Of a stretch of 64,000 bases of DNA, positions 18,045-26,564 are shown piece after piece; the first letter of the stretch is position 1, and every line of letters starts with the position of its first letter. The stretch is taken from positions 62,001 to 126,000 of the forward strand of contig NZ_CP091244.1 in NCBI RefSeq assembly GCF_021650935.1, read 5' to 3'. The notes under the pieces are model-generated. The model was given only the letters and a program-made list of their open reading frames with translations. It ran no database searches and was not told where the DNA came from. Source of the stretch: Thiothrix winogradskyi (GTDB lineage: Bacteria > Pseudomonadota > Gammaproteobacteria > Thiotrichales > Thiotrichaceae). Both the position numbers and the translations under genes were made by a program.

Positions 18045-19970
18045 ATGGGACTCCAAAAAATGCGCCAAACAACTCTTATTACTAGCACATTCCTATGCCT
18101 TGGCTTAGCCATTTCACCTAGCTTACTGGCTGAAATCAGCCTTAACCCACCGGTTTCACCCTCAGCTACCCAAGCCGTAACGCCTGCGCCAGCGGCTCCA
18201 GATACCGCGACGCCAGAAACACCCGCACCGGCTGCCAGCTCAGTTGAAGCCAGTTCCAATACAGCCCCACTCGAAGACGAAGTAATCACCACGCCTGATG
18301 GTTCGGATCCGCGAGCTAAAATCAAAGACGCCGTTGTCAAAGTCCATGTTGTGCAACACACTTACGATACGCTATCCCCTTGGAACTCCGATTCGCAAAA
18401 AGGTTCTGGCTCCGGTTTGATCATTGATGACAACCTGATTTTAACCAATGCCCACGTTGCTTCTGACGCCACTTTCTTGGAAATTCAACGCCATAGCGAA
18501 ACCAAGCGCTATGAAGCCGAAGTTGTCTACATTTCACACGAGTCCGACCTAGCGATTTTACGCACCAAAGACGCCACTGCTTACAAAGATGTTACCCCGC
18601 TGGAACTGGGCGATCTGCCTAAAATGCAACAATCCGTCGAAGTTTACGGCTTCCCAATCGGTGGTAACACGCTCAGCGTGACCCGTGGGGTAGTGTCACG
18701 TATCGAAAAGCAAAATTACGTGCATACCGGTGAAAACCTGATTGCCGTGCAAGTTGACGCCGCGATTAACTTCGGCAATAGCGGTGGCCCGGTTATCTCC
18801 GATGGCAAAGTCGTCGGGGTAGCCATGCAATCGGGGTTCCTGACCGAAAATATCGGTTACATGATCCCCACCCCGATTATTCGCCATGTATTAGCCGATG
18901 TGAAGGATGGCAAAGTGGATGGCTACGGCTTCCACGGCTTCCTCGCCCAGTCGATGGAAAACCCGGCGATGCGCCGTAAATACGGTCTGGGCGACAATCA
19001 AACCGGCATGTTGGTACACAAGGTTTACAAGAACTCCCCGGCGGATGGCAAAGTGCAAATCGGTGACATTATGACCGAAATTGACGGGCACAAAGTCGAA
19101 AACAATGGCACTGTCGAATTCCGCCCCGGCGAATTCATCGACCATACACACTACATTGACATGCACCAGATCGGCGAAAACATCACTTTCAAAATCTTGC
19201 GGAATGGTCAAGAGCAAGTCATTAGCCTGCCACTCGACAAGCCGGGCAAAGAATACTTACTGGTAAAACCAAATCAGTACGACAAACAACCCACCTACTT
19301 CATTTTCGGCGGGCTGGTTTTCATGCCGCTGAACCAAGACGTGATTGATAGCCTAGACGGCACACCTGCACGCATCGGCGCACTGACTTACGAATCCCCT
19401 GATGAAAAGCGCAGCGAAGCGGTGGTTCTCACCAAAGTGCTACCGGCGGACATTAACAAAGACTACCACCACGACCGCAGTTTGCTGATTGAAAAAGTCA
19501 ACGGTGAAAGTATTCGCGACTTTAAGGATTTCTACCAAAAAATACAGTCATCCAACGTCGATTACATTACCTTGGAAACGTCAGACCACTATCAGTTGGT
19601 GATTGACCGTAAAGAAGCGATTGAACGTCAGCCGAAGATTCTGACGCAATACGGGGTGAATGCCGACCGCTCCAAAGACTTGCAAGCCATCGCTCAAGCA
19701 CCAGCGCCAGCAGCGCCCGCCGTATCCGAAGCAGCGCCACCGGCAGCAGCAGTGCCACCAGCAGCGACTCCCGCTCCGGCAGTACCAGCGACGGCAGTTG
19801 TGGTGCAACCAGCACCTGTTGCAGTACCAACCACACCCGTTGCCACGACACCCGCGCCCATCGCTGTGCCACCACAGCCAATGATGCCGCAACCCGTGAT
19901 CCCGCAACCGGTGCTCCCACCGCAAGTGGCACCGCAAACACCACCAGCCGCTGGCAGTACCCAACCCTAA
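18045..19970 (+). CDS. HtrA/Deg-type exported serine protease with Pro/Ala tail
   Basis: Predicted periplasmic S1C serine protease of 641 residues. A signal peptide ends near SLLA; a start at 18060 (MRQTTLIT) is equally plausible and neither has a clear ribosome site. After a Pro/Ala/Thr-rich linker (about 40-85) comes the trypsin fold with triad His137 (LTNAHVAS), Asp168 (ESDLAIL) and Ser246 (GNSGGPV). PDZ-like segments follow (about 300-540). The last 90 residues are almost only Pro, Ala, Val, Thr and Gln, a low-complexity tail unusual for DegP/DegQ that may span or bind the cell wall. The mutL start overlaps its stop (TAATG). Confidence 0.87.
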   Translation: MGLQKMRQTTLITSTFLCLGLAISPSLLAEISLNPPVSPSATQAVTPAPAAPDTATPETPAPAASSVEASSNTAPLEDEVITTPDGSDPRAKIKDAVVKVHVVQHTYDTLSPWNSDSQKGSGSGLIIDDNLILTNAHVASDATFLEIQRHSETKRYEAEVVYISHESDLAILRTKDATAYKDVTPLELGDLPKMQQSVEVYGFPIGGNTLSVTRGVVSRIEKQNYVHTGENLIAVQVDAAINFGNSGGPVISDGKVVGVAMQSGFLTENIGYMIPTPIIRHVLADVKDGKVDGYGFHGFLAQSMENPAMRRKYGLGDNQTGMLVHKVYKNSPADGKVQIGDIMTEIDGHKVENNGTVEFRPGEFIDHTHYIDMHQIGENITFKILRNGQEQVISLPLDKPGKEYLLVKPNQYDKQPTYFIFGGLVFMPLNQDVIDSLDGTPARIGALTYESPDEKRSEAVVLTKVLPADINKDYHHDRSLLIEKVNGESIRDFKDFYQKIQSSNVDYITLETSDHYQLVIDRKEAIERQPKILTQYGVNADRSKDLQAIAQAPAPAAPAVSEAAPPAAAVPPAATPAPAVPATAVVVQPAPVAVPTTPVATTPAPIAVPPQPMMPQPVIPQPVLPPQVAPQTPPAAGSTQP

Positions 19971-21868
19971 TGCCAATACGCCAGCTTCCTGCCCATCTCA
20001 TCAACCAAATCGCCGCTGGCGAGGTGGTTGAGCGCCCCGCGTCGGTGGTCAAGGAATTGCTGGAAAACGCGCTCGATGCGGGTTCAACCCGTATCGAGAT
20101 CGACATCGAACAAGGTGGCAGCAAACGTATCCGCATCCGCGACAATGGCAGCGGCATTCCGCATGAGGAATTAGCCTTAGCCCTAAGTCGGCACGCCACC
20201 AGCAAAATTGCCAGCCTTGACGATCTGGAACAAGTGCGCAGCCTCGGTTTTCGTGGTGAAGCCCTGCCCAGTATCGCCTCGGTTTCACGCTTAATTCTTA
20301 GTTCCCGCCACACTGATGCACCCCAAGGGTGGCAACTGTTTGGGGATGGACAAGAAGTATTCGACGCGCCCGAACCCGTGGCACACGCCACCGGCACGAC
20401 GGTGGATGTAGTCGACCTGTTTTTCAACATCCCCGCACGGCGCAAATTTCTCAAAACCGAAAAAACCGAATTCGGGCATATCGAAGACATGGTGCGTAAA
20501 ATCGCCCTGAGTCGCTTCGATGTCAGCTTTGAACTCAATCACAATCAAAAAAACGCCCTACGCTTACGCCCGGCGGAAGATCGCAGCGGTGCAGAACGGC
20601 GCATTGCCGAGATTTGCGGCAGCACGTTTGTCGAGCAAAGCGTGTATCTGGACTACGAAGCCGCTGGCTTGCGCTTGTGGGGTTGGGTTGGCTTGCCCAC
20701 CTTTTCGCGCTCGCAAGCGGACCTGCAATATTTCTACGTCAATGCCCGCAATGTACGTGACAAACTGATTACCCATGCCGTGAAACAAGCGTATCAAGAC
20801 GTGATGTATCACGGGCGACACCCCGCTTTTGTGCTGTTTCTGGAATTGAACCCGCAATTGGTGGATGTGAATGCACACCCCACCAAGCAAGAAGTGCGGT
20901 TCCGGGAAGGGCGGCTGGTGCATGATTTTTTGTTTCGTACTTTGCATCAGGCGTTAGCGGATATTCGACCGGGGGATGAGGGAACCTCACCCCCTAACCC
21001 CCTCTCCTTGACAGGAGAGGGGGAACAAGAGCAGCCTGCTTTTCCTCCTCCTTTTCCCTCCCCCTCTCCTGTCAAGGAGAGGGGGTCGGGGGGTGAGGTT
21101 CCGCGTGGCGACTACGCCACTTATCAGCCGCGCTTACAGATGCCCGTGCGTGAACAGATGGCAGCTTATCAGCAGCTCTACCAGCCGGTTGTGCCACTGG
21201 ACAAAGATGTCGGGCTGAAGCCCGACCTACAACCAGAACGTAGGTCGGACTTCAGTCCGACAATCCCCCCCCACGATGATGATATGCCACCACTGGGCTA
21301 TGCCATCGCGCAGCTCCACGGCATTTACATCCTCGCGCAAAACGCCAGCGGCTTGGTGGTAGTGGATATGCACGCCGCGCACGAACGCATTACCTACGAA
21401 TACCTCAAGCAAAGCATGGCAGCCGATGCCCTGCGCTCGCAGCCACTGCTCGTGCCCGCCAGCCTCAATGTGAGCCGCAAGGAAGCCGATTACGCCGAAC
21501 AACACGCCGACACCTTCCACACCCTCGGCTTTGAGCTGGATCGCATGGGACAAGAAAAACTCACCATCCGTGCGGTTCCCAGTTTGCTGAAAGAATCCGA
21601 CACCGAAGCACTGGTACGTGACGTACTCGCGGATTTGATCACGCACGGCGCAAGCAATCGCATTCAGAATGCCATGAATGAAATCTTGGCGACGATGGCT
21701 TGCCACGGCTCAGTCCGCGCCAACCGCAAACTCAGTATTCCTGAAATGAACGCACTCTTACGTGACATGGAACGCACCGAACGCAGCGGGCAATGCAACC
21801 ACGGTCGCCCGACTTGGACACAAATGTCGCTGGAACAAATCGACAAACTGTTTCTGCGAGGTCGCTAA
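19970..21868 (+). CDS. mutL: DNA mismatch repair protein MutL, endonuclease-type
   Basis: Mismatch-repair mediator of 632 residues. N-terminal GHKL ATPase motifs are clear: ELLENALDAGST, RDNGSGIP and FRGEALPSI. The C-terminal domain carries DMHAAHERITYE (Asp466 to Glu477), which fits the metal-binding endonuclease pattern DQHAx2Ex4E with Met for Gln, together with SQPLLVP, ACHGSVR and CNHGRP. So this MutL probably nicks DNA, as the Pseudomonas enzyme does, unlike E. coli MutL. The linker between the domains (about 330-435) holds two different in-frame palindromic DNA repeats (20981-21102 and 21208-21262). It overlaps both neighbours by 1 nt (TAATG). Confidence 0.96.
   Translation: MPIRQLPAHLINQIAAGEVVERPASVVKELLENALDAGSTRIEIDIEQGGSKRIRIRDNGSGIPHEELALALSRHATSKIASLDDLEQVRSLGFRGEALPSIASVSRLILSSRHTDAPQGWQLFGDGQEVFDAPEPVAHATGTTVDVVDLFFNIPARRKFLKTEKTEFGHIEDMVRKIALSRFDVSFELNHNQKNALRLRPAEDRSGAERRIAEICGSTFVEQSVYLDYEAAGLRLWGWVGLPTFSRSQADLQYFYVNARNVRDKLITHAVKQAYQDVMYHGRHPAFVLFLELNPQLVDVNAHPTKQEVRFREGRLVHDFLFRTLHQALADIRPGDEGTSPPNPLSLTGEGEQEQPAFPPPFPSPSPVKERGSGGEVPRGDYATYQPRLQMPVREQMAAYQQLYQPVVPLDKDVGLKPDLQPERRSDFSPTIPPHDDDMPPLGYAIAQLHGIYILAQNASGLVVVDMHAAHERITYEYLKQSMAADALRSQPLLVPASLNVSRKEADYAEQHADTFHTLGFELDRMGQEKLTIRAVPSLLKESDTEALVRDVLADLITHGASNRIQNAMNEILATMACHGSVRANRKLSIPEMNALLRDMERTERSGQCNHGRPTWTQMSLEQIDKLFLRGR
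20981..21102. repeat. Large inverted repeat inserted in the mutL linker
   Basis: Arms of about 43 bp, GGAACCTCACCCCC... at 20981 and its complement ending ...GGGGTGAGGTTCC at 21102, are separated by about 32 bp. Each arm contains its own smaller hairpin (CCCTCTCC...GGAGAGGG around TTGACA). The element stays in frame and encodes about residues 338-378 of MutL, a Pro/Ser/Gly-rich stretch. It resembles a nested BIME/MITE-like element. Confidence 0.88.
21208..21262. repeat. Paired REP-like hairpins in the mutL linker
   Basis: Two 23-nt arms, one starting TGTCGGGCTGAAGCCCGACC and the other (from 21240) GTAGGTCGGACTTCAGTCCG, are inverted with two mismatches around a 9-nt spacer. Each arm is itself a hairpin (GTCGGGC-TGAA-GCCCGAC and GTCGGAC-TTCA-GTCCGAC). 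This is the layout of a paired REP unit. It is in frame and encodes about residues 413-431. Confidence 0.88.
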
Positions 21869-22794
21869 TGCACAAAGCGATCTGCATTATGGGACCAACG
21901 GGCACGGGCAAAACCGACCTTGCGGTAGCATTACGCAAACATTTTCCTGTCGAAATCATCAGCGTCGACTCTGCCCTCGTGTATAAAGGCATGGATATTG
22001 GCAGCGCCAAACCCGATGCCGCCACCCTAGCAGAAGCACCACACCGCCTGATCGACTTTCTTGACCCTGCACAACCCTATTCCGCCGCCGAATTCCGCAC
22101 CGATGCGTTGCGTGAAATGGCGGACATTACCGCAGCCGGACGTATTCCGCTGTTGGTGGGCGGCACAATGCTCTATTTCCGCGCCCTCGAATACGGTCTG
22201 TCGGAATTGCCAGAAGCCGACCCTGCCATTCGCGCACGGCTGGAAGCGGAAGCTGCCACTCACGGCTGGCAAGCGCTGCACGACCGTTTAGCCCGCATTG
22301 ATCCTGTGGCAGCGCAACGCATCCACCCCAACGACCCGCAACGCCTGCAACGCGCTCTGGAAGTCTTTGAACTGACAGGAAAATCGTTAACCGAATTGCA
22401 ACAAGCGGCTTGGCATGATGCCTGCCCTTACCAATTATTAAAAATTGCCTTGATCCCCGAAAATCGGGCATGGTTACACGCACGTCTTGCACAACGCTTC
22501 GACCAGATGTTGGCACACGGCGTGGTTGACGAAGTACGCCAACTCTTGATGCGCGGCGACCTAAATACCCACCTGCCCGCCATAAGAGCCGTGGGTTATC
22601 GGCAAATTTGGGATTATTTAATTAATGAAATAGACTACAATCAAATGCGCGATCGTGCTATTGTCGCTACACGGCGGCTTGCTAAACGTCAAATGACGTG
22701 GTTGCGATCCGAGAAAGGCATTATTAGTTACGATCCCCAAGAACTTAACCTTTCATCGGTCATCAGCAACGCTTCAACGTTTATTGGCGGATGA
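21868..22794 (+). CDS. miaA: tRNA dimethylallyltransferase
   Basis: Transfers a dimethylallyl group to A37 of tRNAs that read codons starting with U. It has 308 residues; the ATG at 21868 overlaps the mutL stop (TAATG), the usual mutL-miaA coupling. The P-loop GPTGTGKTDLA is at residues 9-19, and VDSALVYKGMDIGSAKP and GGTMLYFRALEYGLSELP follow as expected. The C-terminal part includes RDRAIVATRRLAKRQMTWLR. The open frame extends upstream to 21793 only inside mutL. hfq follows after a 158-bp gap that may hold an hfq promoter. Confidence 0.96.
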   Translation: MHKAICIMGPTGTGKTDLAVALRKHFPVEIISVDSALVYKGMDIGSAKPDAATLAEAPHRLIDFLDPAQPYSAAEFRTDALREMADITAAGRIPLLVGGTMLYFRALEYGLSELPEADPAIRARLEAEAATHGWQALHDRLARIDPVAAQRIHPNDPQRLQRALEVFELTGKSLTELQQAAWHDACPYQLLKIALIPENRAWLHARLAQRFDQMLAHGVVDEVRQLLMRGDLNTHLPAIRAVGYRQIWDYLINEIDYNQMRDRAIVATRRLAKRQMTWLRSEKGIISYDPQELNLSSVISNASTFIGG

Positions 22795-22952
22795 ACGGAT
22801 ACGTCCGACAAACTGGCATTCTGGTGAGACGATAGAACTGATAAGCTTTTAGGCGTCGAAGGAAACAAGCGACTGGCTCACGACCACCCCCTAGCTTTAG
22901 GTGTGAGACCATAACAACCACAAACCCGAGAATATTTTTTTAGGAGAAGCTC

Positions 22953-23183
22953 ATGTCGAAAGGGCACACATTACAAGAACCCTTCCTTAATGCTCTGAGA
23001 AAGGAACGGATTCCTGTCTCGATTTACTTGGTCAACGGCATCAAATTACAGGGTCATGTTGAATCATTTGACCAATTTGTTGTTTTGCTGGGGAATACCG
23101 TCAGCCAATTAGTCTACAAACACGCTATTTCCACGATCGTGCCTGCTCGCCCGATCAAATTGGCATTAGCACCAGAAGAATAA
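22953..23183 (+). CDS. hfq: RNA chaperone Hfq
   Basis: Sm-like hexameric RNA chaperone of 76 residues that pairs small RNAs with mRNAs. It begins MSKGHTLQEPFLNALRKERI, carries the Sm1 segment VSIYLVNGIKLQGHVESFDQF and the Sm2 signature YKHAISTIVP near residues 55-64. A good ribosome site (TAGGAGAAG) precedes the ATG. The C-terminal tail is short (about 10 residues), so the flexible tail seen in E. coli is missing. The miaA-hfq-hflX order is conserved in gammaproteobacteria. Confidence 0.97.
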   Translation: MSKGHTLQEPFLNALRKERIPVSIYLVNGIKLQGHVESFDQFVVLLGNTVSQLVYKHAISTIVPARPIKLALAPEE

Positions 23184-23217
23184 ATCATTCTACTGAAATC
23201 ATCAGGAAGGTTGCCGA

Positions 23218-24498
23218 TTGGAACTATTTGAACGCCCCGGCGGCGGTGAAAATGCCGTGCTCGTTCAAATCAGTTTCAATGCGGCAAAAACGGCACAAGA
23301 TGAAAAGGAATTCATCGAATTGGCGGATTCGGCTGGCGCTCAGGTAGTCGGATTCGTTAATGGATCGCGCCAACGACCTGACCCACGTTACTTTGTGGGC
23401 ACAGGTAAAGCCGAAGAAATCCGGCAGTTACGTGAATTACGTGACGCTAATCTGGTTATTTTCGACCATTCCCTTTCCCCTGCCCAAGAACGTAACTTGG
23501 AAAAATTACTGGAATGCCGTGTCATTGACCGCACGGGTTTGATTCTGGATATTTTCGCCCAACGCGCTCGCAGCCATGAAGGCAAACTTCAGGTTGAACT
23601 CGCGCAGCTCAAACACTTGTCTACTCGACTGGTACGCGGCTGGACGCACCTTGAACGCCAAAAAGGCGGCATTGGGATGCGCGGTCCTGGTGAAACCCAG
23701 TTAGAAACTGACCGGCGTCTGATTGCCGAACGCATTAAACAAATCGACCGTCGCTTGGAAAAAGTCCAAAACCAACGCGAACAAGGTCGTCAATCACGCA
23801 AAAAAGCCGAAATCCCCACCGTTTCACTGGTTGGCTACACCAATGCGGGCAAATCCACCTTATTCAATGCGCTGACCCACGCGGGGGTTTACGTGGCTGA
23901 CCAACTGTTTGCCACTCTTGACCCGACCTTGCGCCAAGTGCAACTGCCGAATCAACAAGAAATTATTCTCGCCGATACCGTGGGTTTTATTCGTTATCTG
24001 CCCCACGATTTGGTGGCGGCGTTCCGCTCGACGTTACAAGAAACCATTGACGCTGACTTGCTGCTACACGTTATTGACAGCCACGACGAACAACTGGAGT
24101 TGTTCCGCGAGCAAGTCAATAACGTCATCGCCGAAATTGGGGCGGAGCATGTGCCACAAATCGAAGTCATGAACAAAATCGACCTCGGTGGCTTAAGCCC
24201 GCATATTGAGGAAAGCACCGGCACGAACCCTACCCGCATTTACGTGTCCGCCCAGAACAATCTAGGGCTGGATATATTGCTGGAATACTTAGGGAGTTAC
24301 TTTGCCGGACACATGTTCCAAGGCGATTTGACACTCAAACCCCAACACGCTCGCTTACGCGCCAAGCTGTACGCTGACAAAGCGATCCAGCAAGAAAACA
24401 TCACGGATGACGGCAACTTCAGCCTGAAGATACTGATCGACCAGCGCAGACTGGAACAATATTTGCGCGAAGAAGGGTTGGCGTTAGACGATTTGTAA
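23218..24498 (+). CDS. hflX: Ribosome-splitting GTPase HflX
   Basis: GTPase of 426 residues that rescues or splits stalled ribosomes. It starts at TTG 23218, set by AGGAAGG 7 nt upstream and by alignment of MELFERPGGGENAVLVQI with family N-termini. The HflX N-domain has VIDRTGLILDIFAQRA and RGPGETQLETDRR. The G domain has G1 GYTNAGKST, G3 DTVGF and G4 NKID. It follows hfq by 34 bp. hflK/hflC, often next in line, are not here; rho lies convergent after a palindromic repeat. Confidence 0.95.
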   Translation: MELFERPGGGENAVLVQISFNAAKTAQDEKEFIELADSAGAQVVGFVNGSRQRPDPRYFVGTGKAEEIRQLRELRDANLVIFDHSLSPAQERNLEKLLECRVIDRTGLILDIFAQRARSHEGKLQVELAQLKHLSTRLVRGWTHLERQKGGIGMRGPGETQLETDRRLIAERIKQIDRRLEKVQNQREQGRQSRKKAEIPTVSLVGYTNAGKSTLFNALTHAGVYVADQLFATLDPTLRQVQLPNQQEIILADTVGFIRYLPHDLVAAFRSTLQETIDADLLLHVIDSHDEQLELFREQVNNVIAEIGAEHVPQIEVMNKIDLGGLSPHIEESTGTNPTRIYVSAQNNLGLDILLEYLGSYFAGHMFQGDLTLKPQHARLRAKLYADKAIQQENITDDGNFSLKILIDQRRLEQYLREEGLALDDL

Positions 24499-24503
24499 CA
24501 GTC

Positions 24504-24531
24504 GTAGGGGCGGTTCATGAACCGCCCCTAC
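24504..24531. repeat. Palindrome between hflX and rho
   Basis: A 28-bp perfect palindrome, GTAGGGGCGGTTCA followed directly by its complement. It lies 6 bp after the hflX stop and 5 bp before the rho stop, so it can act as a shared 3'-end hairpin for the two convergent transcripts. There is no T-tract, and its form matches a dispersed GTAGGGGC...GCCCCTAC repeat more than a standard terminator. Confidence 0.78.
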
Positions 24532-24536
24532 CGATA

Positions 24537-25796
24537 TTACCCGCGACGCATCACGTCGAAGAATTCACTATTCGTTTTGGTCTTGGAAAGCTTGTCGAAC
24601 AGCAATTCCATTGCATCCAGATCATCCATGCTGTGCAGGAATTTACGCAACACCCACAGGGTTTGCAGTTCGTCTTGCGTGGTCAGCAACTCTTCGCGAC
24701 GGGTGCCGGAACGGTTAATGTTAATCGCCGGGAATACACGCTTCTCGGAAATACGGCGATCCAGATGGATTTCCATATTGCCCGTGCCCTTGAATTCTTC
24801 GTAGATAACCTCGTCCATTTTGGAACCGGTATCAATCAGCGCGGTGGCAATAATGGTCAAGCTACCACCTTCTTCAATATTACGCGCCGCACCGAAGAAG
24901 CGTTTGGGGCGATGCAAGGCATTCGCATCCACACCACCCGTCAATACCTTGCCAGACGACGGCACCACGGTATTGTAAGCCCGCGCCAAGCGGGTAATGG
25001 AGTCCAGCAAAATCACCACGTCGCGCTTGTGTTCGACCAGACGCTTGGCTTTTTCGATGACCATTTCGGCAACCTGAACGTGACGCGCTGCCGGTTCATC
25101 GAAGGTCGAAGACACCACTTCGCCTTGCACCATGCGTGACATTTCCGTCACCTCTTCCGGGCGTTCGTCGATCAAGAGCACGATCAGGTAACTTTCCGGG
25201 TAATTAGAGGCAATGCTCTGCGCAATGTTTTGCAGCATAATGGTTTTACCGGCCTTCGGCGGCGCGATAATCAAACCACGCTGACCTTTACCAAACGGCG
25301 CTACGATGTCGATAACGCGGGCAGTAATGTCTTCACGGCTGCCGTTACCACGCTCCATGCGCATCCGTTTATCGGCGTGCAGCGGGGTCAGGTTTTCAAA
25401 GGCAATTTTGTTACGCGCACTTTCGGGCGGCTCGAAGTTAATGGTGTCAACTTTCAGAAGTGCAAAGTAACGCTCACTGTCCTTCGGCGGACGAATCTTA
25501 CCCGATACCGTATCACCGGTACGCAGACCAAAGCGGCGAATCTGGCTGGGGGAAACGTAAATATCATCCGCCCCAGCCAAATAGCTGGAATCATCGGAAC
25601 GCAGGAAACCAAAACCGTCTTGCAGGATTTCCAGCACGCCATCCCCGTGGATGTCAACGTTGTTGGCTGCATTGGCTTTCAGCAAGGCAAAGATGATGTC
25701 TTGTTTGCGGGTGCGAGAAATGCTCTCGATTCCCATGGCTTGTGCCATTTCAAAGACTTCGGCGGCAGATTTCTTTTTGAGTTCAGACAGGTTCAT
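24537..25796 (-). CDS. rho: Transcription termination factor Rho
   Basis: Hexameric RNA-dependent ATPase/helicase of 419 residues. An N-terminal SAP-like segment (MNLSELKKKSAAEVFEMAQ) precedes the cold-shock RNA-binding domain with GDGVLEILQDGFGFLRS (family GFGFLR). The Walker A is APPKAGKT, followed by LLIDERPEEVTEM and the Q/R-loop DSITRLARAYNT. The length matches the E. coli protein. It lies downstream of trxA on the same strand, a common gammaproteobacterial order. The 297-bp leader upstream is a likely place for autoregulated attenuation. Confidence 0.97.
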   Translation of the reverse strand: MNLSELKKKSAAEVFEMAQAMGIESISRTRKQDIIFALLKANAANNVDIHGDGVLEILQDGFGFLRSDDSSYLAGADDIYVSPSQIRRFGLRTGDTVSGKIRPPKDSERYFALLKVDTINFEPPESARNKIAFENLTPLHADKRMRMERGNGSREDITARVIDIVAPFGKGQRGLIIAPPKAGKTIMLQNIAQSIASNYPESYLIVLLIDERPEEVTEMSRMVQGEVVSSTFDEPAARHVQVAEMVIEKAKRLVEHKRDVVILLDSITRLARAYNTVVPSSGKVLTGGVDANALHRPKRFFGAARNIEEGGSLTIIATALIDTGSKMDEVIYEEFKGTGNMEIHLDRRISEKRVFPAININRSGTRREELLTTQDELQTLWVLRKFLHSMDDLDAMELLFDKLSKTKTNSEFFDVMRRG

Positions 25797-26093
25797 ATAG
25801 TGATGAATTTGATGGGGATAGTAGGTGTAAACAATCAGGAAGCCCCTGCTCGTGCTGTGTTTCTCAATCGGAAAGCGTGGCTGAATGCCTTACCTTTGCC
25901 GTAATCGAAGCTATCGCCCGTTACAGTCTACGCAGAAATCTAGTGATTAAGAAAACGAGACAGGATTTTCAGGAATGAATCTGGATACAGACTCAAGTGC
26001 GATTAAACTAGCACGTCAGTTTCACAGAGTCCAGCAAAATAATCCCCGCAAGCCCCAAGGAGACGAAAAATCTCCAGGGGCACGAAGGTCTGT
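25797..26093 (-). promoter_or_regulatory. rho leader / trxA-rho intergenic
   Basis: 297 bp without a convincing gene between trxA and rho. Directly after trxA, an imperfect stem (GCCCC..GGAG / CTCC..GGGGC, about 26051-26081) could terminate trxA transcription. The rest gives a leader of up to about 250 nt for rho; in E. coli the rho leader mediates Rho-dependent autoregulation. No consensus promoter was located with confidence. Confidence 0.4.
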
Positions 26094-26420
26094 TTAGAGA
26101 TTTTGGTTAAGGAATGCGGTTAACTGTGATTTAGACAGTGCACCTACCTTAGTCGCAGCCACTTCACCGTTTTTAAACAGCATGAGAGTGGGAATGCCAC
26201 GGATGCCGTAACGCGGCGGAACACCTTTATTCTCGTCAATGTTCAACTTGGCTACTTTCAGCTTGTCGCCAAACTCACTGGCAATTTCATCCAGCAAGGG
26301 GGCAATCATTTTGCACGGCCCGCACCACTCCGCCCAGTAATCAACCAGCACGGGTACAGTGGATTTCAGCACATCTTGATCAAAAGTCGCATCGGAAAGG
26401 TAAATAATGTTGTTACTCAC
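26094..26420 (-). CDS. trxA: Thioredoxin
   Basis: Cytosolic thioredoxin of 108 residues. The active site WAEWCGPCKMI has cysteines near residues 33 and 36; WAEW differs slightly from the usual WAPW/WAEW set but is common in gammaproteobacteria. The cis-proline segment GIRGIPTLMLFKNGE is complete. It reduces disulfides in enzymes such as ribonucleotide reductase using NADPH through thioredoxin reductase. It is upstream of rho on the same strand and divergent from the DUF3108 gene. Confidence 0.95.
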   Translation of the reverse strand: MSNNIIYLSDATFDQDVLKSTVPVLVDYWAEWCGPCKMIAPLLDEIASEFGDKLKVAKLNIDENKGVPPRYGIRGIPTLMLFKNGEVAATKVGALSKSQLTAFLNQNL

Positions 26421-26564
26421 AGAAGGGTTCTCCCTGATTTTCGAGGTTTCACGACCGCTATTCTCTACTATTTTGCGCTATCTTTGTAGTATAGCGTTTA
26501 AGAACCAATACGGCTTGCGCTAGTCTAATCAGGTCGATAGCGTTTAACCAGAAGGAATACACTC

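Noticed and set aside
19567..20538. 323-codon minus-strand frame across the protease tail and mutL
   Set aside because: Shadow of two well-supported genes; composition is that of an antisense frame.
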